This document shows, in pieces, positions 44,536-54,499 of a DNA stretch of 64,000 bases (positions within the stretch are counted from its first letter, which is position 1; every line of letters begins with the position of its first letter). The stretch is from Pictodentalium vernedei (lineage: Eukaryota; Mollusca; Scaphopoda; Dentaliida; Dentaliidae): NCBI GenBank assembly GCA_031216915.1, contig CM062289.1:56238577-56302576 (forward strand). Reading direction: 5' to 3'. The translations under genes and the position numbers were made by a program. The notes under the pieces are model-generated. The model was given only the letters and a program-made list of their open reading frames with translations, did no database searches and was not told the DNA's origin.

Positions 44536-45828
44536 ATGGCAAATGCAAATGTGAGAAGACATTTGTCTGAAGCAGAAATGTGACGGGCTGTAGGGATGGT
44601 GGAGCAAGGGGCTACCAATTGTCCGGTTGGTGAAGCCCTTGGTGTGCACCATACGGTGATCACCAGAGCCTGGACAAGATTTCAGCAGTATGGCACACCA
44701 GTAAGACGGCATTGTTGTGGCAGAGACAGGGCAACATCTGCAGCTGAAGACCGGCGTTTGGTCATTCAGGCCCGTAGGAACCTCTTTGCCACAGCCACCC
44801 AGCTTCGCAGTGACCTTCAGAATGCATCCGGGTAAATGTTTCGACGCAGACTATTCGGGCAAGGTTGCACGAAGGTGGTCTCCGATCGAGAAGACCATGT
44901 ATTCGCATTCTGCTTTCCCAGAACCACCACCAGGCACGATATGAATGGGCCATGGACCACGTTAGATGGACCAGAGAAGATTGGCGACCTGCCTTTTCTA
45001 CAGATGAGTCAAGGTACTATCTAGACCACACAGATGGGGAGCGCGGTGGCTCAGTAGGTAGAGGTGCAGGCTGCAAGCCGAGAGGTCCTCGGTTCGAATC
45101 CCACCTGCGGAAACCGCGTTGTGTCCTTGGGCAAGACACTTCATCTCCATTGCCCGCGTGGGGGCACGATGACGCCGTGTACTAAGGCGTACTGCACGTC
45201 GATGGTACGCATGTCTTCAACCAATCTAACCCTGCCTGTGCTGCAGTGCGGAGTTACGATGTTGGGGAGCTGGCAGCTGCTCGTCGTTGCTCGGTGGTTC
45301 TCTCCGGATACTCCGGCTTCCTCCACCCGTAAAACTGTCACGGTCATGATTAGCCATTGTGCATAAATATGTGACCTTAAACATCAATAAATAAATAAAT
45401 AGACCACACAGATAGGCGTTCTAGGGTATGGAGAAGAGCAGGAGAGCGATTCCATGCAGCCAACATTCCTGAGCATGACCACTATGGTGGAAGGTAAAAC
45501 ATGGTCTGGGGCGGCATCAGCTTGGAACGATAATGCCCTTCCTCGTGTTGCCCATGCTGTCGGGGAGTACCGACAGAGGGGGGAAATTGAGCGTATGGAC
45601 TGGCAAGCAAGATCCCCTGACCTCAATCCAATCGAATATGTCTGGAATGAGTTGCAGCTTGCAATTTCAGCCCATCCAGTCCAGCCAAGAAGTGTCCAGG
45701 AACTTGGTGCCATGCTAGTCCAAGAATGGAACAACATCCAACAAAGAACCACCATGAACCTGATTGGGAGCATAAGAAGGCGTTGTCAAGCTGTAATTAA
45801 CAGTAATGGGTCTCATACTCGATACTGA
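44536..45828 (+). pseudogene. Tc1-like transposase, broken by stop, frameshift, SINE and deletion
   Basis: The frame opens MANANVRRHLSEAEM, hits an in-frame TGA, and continues RAVGMVEQGATNC... with the N-terminal helix-turn-helix. A frameshift near 44835 leads to TIRARLHEGGLRSRRP (second helix-turn-helix/hook) and WRPAFSTDESRYYLD, holding the first catalytic Asp. There the SINE at 45036-45399 intervenes. After it comes RVWRRAGERFHA, then a deletion of roughly 55 residues, so NDNALPRVAHAV (second Asp block) follows too soon after MVWGG. The end is intact: DWQARSPDLNPIEYVWNEL with the third acidic residue, and a natural stop after SNGSHTRY. It is only distantly similar to the copy at 28195. Confidence 0.9.
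45036..45399 (+). mobile_element. tRNA-type SINE, full length, perfect 14-bp duplication
   Basis: Flanked by TAGACCACACAGAT at 45022-45035 and 45400-45413. Head GGGGAGCGCGGTGGCTCAGT, B-box GGTTCGAATCC, core, body with TGCTCGGTGGTTCTCTCCGG, tail module 1 and AATA tail. The best reference copy in the window and evidently young. Confidence 0.95.
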
Positions 45829-46097
45829 ACCCATATCAGTTCGCTCGGTCATCTTTTTGGCAAATTTGAAAAAATTCCTTTTTTACCAATAATGTCCATT
45901 TTCCATGGTTATCGTAATCAAAAGCTAAAAAATAATGTCAAACACAAACAAAATCTTAATTTCTGTACTTAAATCATTAAAGATATAATTAAATATAAAA
46001 TATATACACGTTTCTTTACAATATTTCAACTAAAAGGTAAAACAGGTAGTTGGATGTACTTGGTGCTTAGCAAACTTTGTGTAGTATATATTCGACT

Positions 46098-46178
46098 TAT
46101 TTATTTATTGGTGTTTAAGGTCACATATATCTGCACACTGGCTAATCATGACCTCGACAGTTTTACGGGTGGAGGAAG
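46098..46178 (-). mobile_element. SINE 3' fragment, antisense
   Basis: TTATTTATTTATTGGTGTTTAAGG tail complement followed by tail module 1 and GTTTTACGGGTGGAGGAAGC; stops there. It abuts the end of the Tc1-like element. Confidence 0.8.
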
Positions 46179-46614
46179 CAACAAATGCAACAACCTCAAT
46201 TTTCTCCCAAGTAATGACATCAGCACCTGTAATAAATACGAAAAAAAGATTTATTCATCTTGGGGTCACTTAATGGGACCATTTTTTAAATTTGTTTTAG
46301 TTTCCACGACCCAATAACCGGGATGACACTCATGAACTTCAGGTACATGTATATTCGGTGACCATGGGCCATCTGACAGTAACATTCCAGTTCAAGGGCA
46401 TTGAAAACCACTCTACTTTTAAAACAAATTCAAACTATACTCATACGGTATCGGCCAATGTCGTCCAGAAGACAGTCCACCCCAAATCGCTTCACCCGAT
46501 ATCAGCTTGCGTGGGTCGTTTCACTCGAGTACAGTCGCCCATGAGTCTTTCAGTTCCGATGTCAGTTCGATGTCAGTTATATCTTTTCTTTTAAAAGAAC
46601 ATACGGATTGTTTG
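46179..46614. other. No recognisable feature
   Basis: Nothing recognised. Confidence 0.4.
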
Positions 46615-46618
46615 TTAA

Positions 46619-46806
46619 CCCTTTAACCAACGTAACGGCCAAAACCGGCCAGTATCGCCAATTAATTTCATTATTTTTTCATTTTTGTCTCAAAATCATA
46701 GGTTCGTTCCAATGAGGGGTTCATAACCTATGTTTTTGAGACATAAAAATGAAAAAAATTAGTTATTCAAGATTTTTTTTTTTTGCTTTTCATGTTAGGT
46801 AAAGGC
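46619..46806 (-). mobile_element. TTAA element A15 (type I), hairpin half deleted
   Basis: Flanked by TTAA (46615-46618, 46807-46810). Ends CCCTTTAACCAACGTAACGG and CATGTTAGGTAAAGG. The left tip of the hairpin is deleted (CATAGGTTCGTTCC). Its right flank repeats the left flank of A11. Confidence 0.85.
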
Positions 46807-48227
46807 TTAAAAACTTAGTTTGAAAAATAGACTAAATATCATTTTTATGGAACGTTTCTTCCATAAAACCTCGGAGATTGTTTATGTCTACCCTTTTCTC
46901 TTTCTAAATTATGGTTACTAACCATAAGTTTAGTAAACAGTGTTGGGCCTGTCGAGATCTGGTGAATTCTCGATAAGGTTCAAGCTTGTATTCATTTTTA
47001 ACTAATCGATACGTTCGCAACTTATTACTGCCTTTCATTTTGTCATCATTAAACATATCTTTAGTAAATCTTTCTTTATGTTGAGATTCTAGTACATCTT
47101 TCAGGCAATTTCCATTACTATTAGTTAACGTATTAGTATCGGAAACTCTAATATTATAACGAGATAACAGAGTTATCCAAGTTTTCGGACTTTCTGAGAG
47201 AATTTGTAAGGAAAAACATTGCTTTCGATCCTTTTGTACTTAAATTCTCTTGAACTTGTTTCGTGTTTCCATTGTATGTGAAATCAAGACCTAAGTATTT
47301 ATATTGATCTACGATATCTAATTTTGCTGTTCCGATACAAAACGTAGGATCTTTTTTATCTTTTCTATTTTTGAAAATCGTGCATTTTGTTTTATTAATA
47401 TTGCCACTAGGTTTGTTTTGATCCGCATGGTGTTATAACTTCTGAACACATTTATTTAATCCCGATGAAGCCACTGATAACATTCCCATTCACTGGAGAA
47501 CAGGATTCATCAAATATCCTGCAAATGTCATCAATAAAAAATTTAAAAAGAATGTGAGATATAGAATATCCTTGTCTAACTCCCACTGTTGAGAGCAAAG
47601 GTGGGCTTAATCCTACGGACGTATCTGTAGAATAGTAACTCGACTCATAAAGAGAGCTAAGAATTTTGAGGACTTTCTCACAGATACGCAACTTCATTTT
47701 CTCAAAACGTAACGACCTATCAACCGAATAAAATGCTTTCTTAAAATCAACAAAAGCCGCGTACATTGGTTTCTTCTGTTCTTTATATTTATTTGCCAAC
47801 ATACGCAAAATGAATGCACTGTCAATTGGTCCATGATGCTTCCTGAATCCAAATTGGTTATCGCTTATTAACTCGTTGAGTTCCAAATACTCATTCAGCC
47901 TCGAGTTTATTACTTTAATAAATAATTTTCCGAAATTGCTACTCAGAGCAATCGGTCTGTAATTGTTATGATCATGGAGATCGCCTTTCTTATAGAGAGT
48001 TTTCATTATAGACTTGCTCCAACATACAGGGTAATGACCTCATAATAATATTTGGTTAAATAGCTTGACAACATCATCTATAATAATTGGAACAATACGT
48101 TTTAATAATTCATTCGGAATGTTATCTGCAGCCGATGACTTTTTCTTGTTTTGGAGCTGTATAACAGCGTCTAATATCTCACTAGCGTTGGTGCAATCAT
48201 TGTTTAAATTGATATCTGGCTCCTTAA

Positions 48228-48780
48228 CTCTTTGATACTTTTGTACGTCTTATGATGTGCGAAATCAAACAGCGCGTTGCTACTTTGTGGCCAACTGTTT
48301 TGTAATTTTTTTTTCGATTTTGAACCTCAATTCCTATTTACTCCCGAATAGTGCTCAGTGACAACCGTTGAGACAAATGTTATCGCAGCTTAAAATGCTA
48401 ATATAATCCTGCTGTCAAGACTTCTTAACTGGTTGAGTGCTAGAAGCCACTATCAGGGCTTTCAAAAAATGAGGACACCAGAGCAAAAGCCAACACTTTC
48501 CTTGCTTATATTTCAATAATATTTTGTTTATATAAATTGGTTTTATTACAAATTAATGGAGAGTGCCCGTGGGCACTCTCCAATAATTTGTAATAAAACA
48601 AGTTTTGAATAACAAATTCAGACCACCAAAAATAATCTAGCCCTCAACCAGATAATCACTAATGTGAAAAATATCTTGTTATTTGTGCTTTCCGACGTGT
48701 GACGTTGCATTTTGAAAAACGTTGAAGAAACTGAATTCCCAGTGACGTTTGAACGTCAGGATAATTAAAGTCTCAGAGGG
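48228..48780. mobile_element. TTAA element D2 inside the LINE, 553 bp
   Basis: Flanked by TTAA (48224-48227, 48781-48784). Ends CTCTTTGATACTTTTGTACG and the complement CCCTCTGAGACTTTAATTAT. Removing it with one TTAA restores the minus-strand frame as RHLQATIKEPDINLNND. The central hairpin pairs TTACAAATTAATGGAGAGTG with CACTCTCCAATAATTTGTAA. Confidence 0.9.
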
Positions 48781-49170
48781 TTAATTGTTGCCTGAAGATG
48801 ACGTATTTCTGATTCGGATCTTTTCGGGCAAAGTTATGTTTCAAAGAATTCTACAGTTTCATCTGGGTGTAAATAATTGGGCTCTTCTTTCTTAGCACGA
48901 AATGTGTTAATAATACTCCAGTTCTCGAAAGGATTGGCTGTCTCCATATTAGACAATTTATCAGAGATACATTCACAAAATTCTCCGCGCTCACGCTTTG
49001 ACTCCCGTTTGTATTGCTTCTTTATAGAGTGAAATTTAATTAGTAGTGTCTTATCATGAGGCCTCTTCTTCATCTCATTCATGACATTTGTCATGTCTTT
49101 TTTTTAACTGTTTACAGTGTCTGTCAAACCAGGATCGCTTACGGTTTTGTTTATACCTAGAATTTATCAC

Positions 49171-49500
49171 CAGGTTTCCTGCAGCTAAGTAGTAAGTGGA
49201 TTCCAAGCTATTCAAGGCCATTTCAACGCCATATTTAAGGTTTTCCAAGGCTTCATAGAAGTAAAATTGAAGGTTTTTCAAGGTTATCGACTAAAAATCG
49301 AGAGTACAGTACCAGCGGAGATACGTTGAAGAATAATCACAGGAACATTTCGATGGTTGTTATATTTTGAAAGATTGATTTCAAGGATTTTCCAGGCCAC
49401 TTTTGGAGTTCTGGTGGAAATTCAATGACTTTCCAGGCCTCGAAAATTGATTTTCACATTCAAGGCTTTTCAAGGTTTTTTAAGGCCCACAGGAACCCTG
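49171..49500. mobile_element. hAT-like element with 5-bp duplication inside the LINE
   Basis: Flanked by ATCAC (49166-49170, 49501-49505). Ends CAGGTTTCCTG and CAGGAACCCTG; the interior repeats AAGGTTTTTCAAGG and TTCCAGGCC motifs. Removing it with one ATCAC restores the minus-strand frame as KASSKVINSRYKQNRK. CAGGGTTCC-type ends are common in animal hAT elements. Confidence 0.85.
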
Positions 49501-50135
49501 ATCACCTTCGATGAAGCTTTATTGATAAATAATATGATTTCATTCAGACCTCGAGAGGCCCTTTCGGTTGCATTGGGATTCGCAGAATACTCACTCAATC
49601 GGAACTCCATTAATCTTTTCTGACCGTATGGCTCATATAAGGTAGATATGGCTTTATCTCCGCTCTCTTTACACCATTTTGTAACTAAATTATGTTTTCG
49701 GTAGGTATTTTGAAGCCTAGTGCTTTCTACTTCGATTACCCTAAAATCGAAATGAACAGCCAGTTGACTATGATCTGAAAATTCTATCGGAGGTTTAACA
49801 CAAAAATAGCTAACATCGGGTAGATACCTCTTATTTATCAATGTATAGTCAACAAAACTAACGCCATTGTAACTGTAGTTCGTATGATTTCCGAGAGAAA
49901 TCTCCAAAATTTCTTGCCATTCACTATTCTCATCCCAGACGATTTGCACATAGATAATATTAGTGTGTACCAAACGAATTACATTCCTAATCCAAACTTG
50001 TCCTATCATTTTCACAATCAAATGTATAATTATCAGGTAAAACTAAATGTGAATCGACATCATTTGTAACATAATCTGGTCGACCACCAGTACGCGCGTC
50101 AGCACCAATCATAGTCAATAGATCTAACTCTAAAT

Positions 50136-50411
50136 CTGCCAGCTCTCACTCTAAATTACTGAATACTGATTCTATATAGTACATGTATTTGTTTTCCAAT
50201 GAGAAGAATGAAATGGAGGAAAGTACATTAAAATGAAAACAATATTGATTTTAGATTGAACATCTCTCCACTAAATTCAACCCGCAGCGTTATTCCATGT
50301 AGTCTTTCAACAGATTTGAGATATTTCGTTCATTTCAAACTTCAATAAAAAGCTATTCCTCTTCTGGCATTCTTCTGTTTATCACGATAATAGTCAATGC
50401 AGTGAAAACCA
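50136..50411. other. No recognisable feature
   Basis: Possibly the LINE upstream region; no motif recognised. Confidence 0.4.
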
Positions 50412-50645
50412 GGGACCAATACTATAAAACCTTTACAAGTGTATTTTCTAGAATTGTATTTTCTAGTTATGACTTTAAATGGGTTAAAATGAACCGTTAG
50501 TATTTTCAAAGATCTGGCAATTTGCCAGTTGGCAAATTGCCATATCTTTTAAAATGCTAATAATTCATTCTAGTCAGTTATAATAATGGGTCGAAAATAC
50601 AATTCTAGAAAATACAAATGTAAAAGTTTTATAGTATTGGCTCTA
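50412..50645. mobile_element. Hairpin element, ~230 bp
   Basis: GGGACCAATACTATAAAACC and its near complement GTTTTATAGTATTGGCTC bound the segment; TTTTCTAGAATTGTATTTTC is mirrored inside, and the centre is GGCAATTTGCCAGTTGGCAAATTGCC with a tiny loop. Target duplication not clear. Confidence 0.65.
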
Positions 50646-51135
50646 GGTAAGTATAATTACTGACCCTCGCAATGCCGCGTTTCCGTTATAGTAATGAAAT
50701 CATAGCGATTTAAAGGCGATACAACCTCTAGGTTTCGAGTTTGTTCACAAAACCGTATGCGTTCCACACAGTATAACAAACATTCGTGACGTTATTTTGA
50801 AAATGATTTAACATCATATTAAAATTCGTTTGGGGTCATCAGAAACGAAATAAACATTTACTCGAAATATTATCTGTCATTACATACTCCATTCTACATT
50901 TTTCGGAATGTTCCGTATAAATATATTTATAACCCACGTACTTTTGCACAAGTATTATATATCATAAATATAGTTATTGTTTCAAATTCTCACATTATCT
51001 GCCTTTGTATATTAAAATAATTGTATAAATTTAAGAAAATACCATAAGTAGAATCTGTATGAATACGAAATGACCGTTGTACGTAATTAAACAATGCCCA
51101 CAATAGTATCAACTCGTTTTTACATACAATATCTA
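50646..51135. other. No recognisable feature
   Basis: AT-rich, no signal noticed. Confidence 0.4.
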
Positions 51136-51800
51136 ATATATAAATGCGAATGTCAGTATCTATATCTCTCTCTATCTCTCTCTCTCTATCTATCTTTGTT
51201 CCGTGTGAACTCCTCTGTTTCTCGACCGATCAATCTCCAATTTTATACACGGGGGTAATTCGTCCCTGTGAGTTACATGAGATGGGTGCCGTGCCCGTGC
51301 GGGGTAACCTTGACCTTGAAATTGATGACCTTGACCTTTTATTTCGAAAACGGCTGGACCGATCGGGCTAAAATTTCATATGTGCGGATATATTGACCCA
51401 TCGATCATTTTGATTCTATCAGGGTGCCCGTGCGGGGTGACCTTGACCTTGGAATTGGTGACCCTGACCTTTTATTTCGAAAACGGCTGGGCCGATCGGG
51501 CTAAAATTTCATATGTGCGGGTATATTGACCCATCGATCATTTTGACTTTATCGGGGTGCCGTTCGGGGTGACCTTGACCTTGAAATTGGTGAGCTTGAC
51601 CTTTTAATTCGAAAACGGCTGGGCCGATTGGGCTGAAATTTCATATGTGCGAGTATATTGACCCATCGATCATTTTTACTTTATCGGGTGCCCGTACGGG
51701 GTGACCATGACCTTGAAATTGTGACCTTGACCTTCTATTTCGAAAACAGCTGATATAACCATCTTCTCCCGTGCAACGCCGGGTACCACCCGGTAGTTAT
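51136..51800 (+). repeat. Element carrying a ~133-bp tandem repeat
   Basis: The repeat unit begins GTGCCCGTGCGGGGT at 51291, 51424, 51557 (GTGCCGTTCGGGGT) and 51688. Each unit has TGACCTTGACCTT-type direct repeats and TTCGAAAACGGCTGG. The array is preceded by ATATATAAATGCGAATGTCA and followed by CCGTGCAACGCCGGGTACCA, which look like the fixed ends of a dispersed element. Confidence 0.75.
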
Positions 51801-51807
51801 TAATAAT

Positions 51808-51810
51808 CAA

Positions 51811-51873
<63 letters not shown>

Positions 51874-51876
51874 ATT
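51808..51876 (+). repeat. (ATT)n microsatellite
   Basis: About 20 ATT units without interruption. Confidence 0.95.
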
Positions 51877-52138
51877 AAATTATTAAAATATGATTAAACT
51901 CTCACAAACCTGCTACAAATAACTTCTGAAAATTTCAACAATTGGTTTGAAAACATAATCAAATCATTTCTCAGAAATTGGTCTGTACTTTGGTTACTTC
52001 TCTGTGGCCTATTGTTCAATTCGTGTTGATTTGCCGGTCCCCCTTCTTCCACCACGATTCACTGATTCATAGCGTTGAACCGAAGCAGGCTGATTGCTTC
52101 GAGACCCGTTTAATGGATTAAGTGTCCTGTTTGTGCAT

Positions 52139-52560
52139 TCACGGTGGTATTCTGTTTGGTTGTACTTGAATAATATCCCGGGATCCTTTCGCATATTTGA
52201 TGTTTAATACCATCAAAAGCATCCCATCGAAACTTGGGTGCAAGTTATCCCAATAAAGCGAACGACGAATTTCGGATGTTGAATTGTCGACAGATCCACG
52301 TGTATTGTCAATGAAAATACATCCTTCTTCAGAGCAGACTTCCTTGTACAAACAGGCAGTGTCTTGAACTAAGTAATTTATGTGATCCGAATGAAGTTTT
52401 GGTAGTATTAAAAACAATCGGACTTTGACACTAGGATGATTTTCTTTAAGTTTGGAAATAAACTCAATAAGCTCTTTTTGGCTGGTAACAAGGCTATTCC
52501 TTTGGCGCGCGGTTAATACCACTTCTCCACTCGTGGTGAACATTTGATACACCAAGCTAC
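52139..52560 (-). pseudogene. SGNH/GDSL-hydrolase-like domain, C-terminal part
   Basis: The 138-residue frame contains ELIEFISKLKENHPSVKVRL FLILP, then FIDNTRGSVDN, then YWDNLHPSFDGMLLMVLN. The last is the Asp-x-x-His block that supplies the catalytic acid and histidine in SGNH hydrolases. The N-terminal block (Gly-Asp-Ser) is not in this piece but a matching part lies at 53340-53690. Such domains occur as free-standing genes and in the first ORF of some LINEs; which applies here cannot be told. Interrupted by element B5 plus ~500 bp of non-coding sequence. Confidence 0.6.
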
Positions 52561-52573
52561 TTTGGGTATATTA

Positions 52574-52831
52574 CAGTACGTGGAGCATGTATTATCACTA
52601 AATCACCCGCAGAGTGGAGATTCCACCCAAGCAATAATTGCAAATTTGTTGCAAAGCATAACAAGCACAGGCAAATTGTCAGCTAATGGACCTCCGGGTT
52701 AAACCCGGAGGTCCATTGGCGGAAACTTTGCTTATGTTTTTTTGTCGATATGAACACAATTTGAAAGTTATAGCTCGGGTGATAACTCCACTCCGCGGGT
52801 GATTTAGTTACAATCCACTCTTCACGTACTG
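52574..52831. mobile_element. TA element B5 beside the SGNH fragment
   Basis: Flanked by TA (52572-52573, 52832-52833); ends CAGTACGTGGAGCATG and CACTCTTCACGTACTG. Core palindrome GGACCTCCGGGTTAAACCCGG intact. Confidence 0.9.
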
Positions 52832-53339
52832 TATATTTATATCATGATCGTCAGATTATTAAGATTCGCTATTATTTTTTCTCGATTTTATTAAGCAGCA
52901 GCCGTCCATGCGTGCGAATTTGTTTTTGTTTACATGTTCATCGGTGGGCGGTACTTCCGCTGTCGATTTTATCACCGAAACAAAATAGAAAAAAACGGGC
53001 CTTTTTCATTTTAATAATATAATAACATACTATTTCGAGTTATGGATGCTTTATTAACACGAGACGTGTATGTTTGTTAATTTTTGGTGTTTTATGGGGT
53101 AAACTCATTTAAAAACGTCATAAATAATTGCCAATTTCATTTCACTCTTCGCGAGGCGACGTGCGATAAATTTAGACAAGTTCGCATTCAGGTCCACGTC
53201 ACCAAAGGTCAAGGATGTAGTTCATCTGTGGGTATACATTTTAACTATTGAAATCCCATTGCTGGCGTGTTCACCACAGTTGCTGTATAAAGCTAAAATT
53301 TATGTCATAGGCTTTTCATATACAGTAGAATAGGTAACC

Positions 53340-53690
53340 ATGGTATAAATTTGTATATTCTTCGGAATTTCCTTCTTCCAGCTATCGAATTAACCCTGCT
53401 ATTCTCTGTCCAGGCTGAACAACACATTCGACTCTCTCGTCCCCAACAGCTATTTTGCACTTATTTACTTTCTCCAGAACCGAATCCCGTAGTATGGGAT
53501 TATGAGAAACGATGGAAGATTCGTACAGCGATTGATCAGGACGCATCTGTGCCTCACTAGTATTATGTTGAACTGAGATGCCAACATCACAATCACTGTG
53601 AATTGAAACAAGTGACTCATCATGATGTTGTAGCGCGTGTAATTTGTTAGATATTGATACATTTGCCTCGATAATTTCACTCACAAATTA
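53340..53690 (-). pseudogene. SGNH-hydrolase-like domain, N-terminal part
   Basis: Minus-strand reading gives NPILRDSVLEKVNKCKIA, where RDS replaces the usual GDS nucleophile motif, then VGDERVECVVQPGQRIAGLI, a stop, and further on LEEGNSEEYTNLY. In order and spacing this fits the first third of an SGNH domain whose end is at 52139-52560. The expected G-x-N-D block between them is missing. Confidence 0.5.
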
Positions 53691-54235
53691 GCCACTTAGT
53701 ATGACTTTTTAACTTATCACCTAACTTGACTTGCAGACGGCACTTGGAAAAAACATCCTCGTATAACTAAAAATTTTCTTTTTTTGCTTCCAAAACATAG
53801 GTTATGACCCTTCATTGGAACGAGCTCGTCGAGCTCGTTCCAATGAGGGGTCATAACCTATGTTTTGGAATCAAAAAGTGAAAATATAAAAAAAATTGAA
53901 TGGCGTTTTTCTTGTAGGTAAAAGATTAATACAATATAACCCACCCTAAATAGGACAGATAACGTAAATTCTCCCTACTGAAATTATGCAAATGTGACCC
54001 AGTTGTATTTTGTTTAGCCAATCAAATTGTCCAGTTTTGAAATTGACCAATGAAAGCTCCCAACTCTAATTATGCAAATTATGAAAATGTGGCCCAGTTG
54101 TATTGTGGTCAGCCAGTCAAATTGTCTAGTTTTGAAATTGACCAATGAAATTGACGGAAGGCTTTATTTATCACTGATCAATATGAAAACAAAATATCAA
54201 ATGTTTTAAGGTGAACAAAACGGACGAGTTATATA
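53684..54235 (+). repeat. Duplicate of the 33461-33965 block
   Basis: Matches the other copy across its length, including the embedded TTAA element and the repeated ATTATGCAAAT / AGCCAATCAAATTGTC unit. Confidence 0.85.
53713..53925 (+). mobile_element. TTAA element A16 (type III), hairpin intact
   Basis: Flanked by TTAA (53709-53712, 53926-53929). Type III ends; stem uses TGCTTCCAAAACATAGG, tip TTCATTGGAACGAGCTCG and its complement. Shows the state that A12 lost. Confidence 0.8.
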
Positions 54236-54499
54236 ATAACAAGAATTTTCATATGAATGTGAAGGTTTCTCAGGAGTCGTTTTCGTCGTTTCTGTAAGAT
54301 GCGCAACTTTTTCAAGATACATTCAACAATAGTTGGCGTATTCACTTGTTCAGCTTCCCGTTCCTTCAAACAACTTTTTAACGAATTAACTTGATTGACA
54401 ATCTGCCGTTTTGTCGACTTGTCGATAAGTTATTTACAGTTCTTTTCTCATTCAGCCATACGGTCTTCAATTATCTTATTTTTGCATTCGAAACTACAA

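Larger units (their letters stand above)
43695..46084 (+). mobile_element. Tc1-like element with two nested insertions
   Basis: Terminal repeats CTACTCAAAGTTTGCTAAGC and, at the far end, the complement GCTTAGCAAACTTTGTGTAG, extending inward to GCACCAA / TTGGTGC, with TA at both sides. Contains the hAT copy (43833-44385), a broken transposase (44536-45828) and a SINE (45036-45399). Subtracting the insertions leaves about 1.45 kb, a usual Tc1 length. Confidence 0.85.
46940..50135 (-). pseudogene. LINE ORF2: endonuclease and reverse transcriptase, interrupted
   Basis: Read from right to left on the minus strand. An APE-type endonuclease part begins near 50120 (GADARTGGRPDYVTND, degraded from GDFNART). 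It includes NGVSFVDYTLINKRYLPDV and FSDHSQLAVHF, the C-terminal D-x-x-L and SDH motifs. A linker rich in Lys/Arg follows (QNRKRSWFDRHCKQLKKRHD). The RT starts about 48240 (SAADNIPNELLKRI) and covers LYKKGDLHDHNNYRPIALSS, NQFGFRKHHG, AAFVDFKKAFYSVDR with the first catalytic Asp, and GVRQGYSISHILFKFFIDDI. The Y-x-DD box region is degraded. The C-terminal part (KCTIFKNRK, YKYLGLDFTYNG) runs to about 46950. Stops and frameshifts are present. Two insertions split it: 49171-49500 and 48228-48780. Confidence 0.85.
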
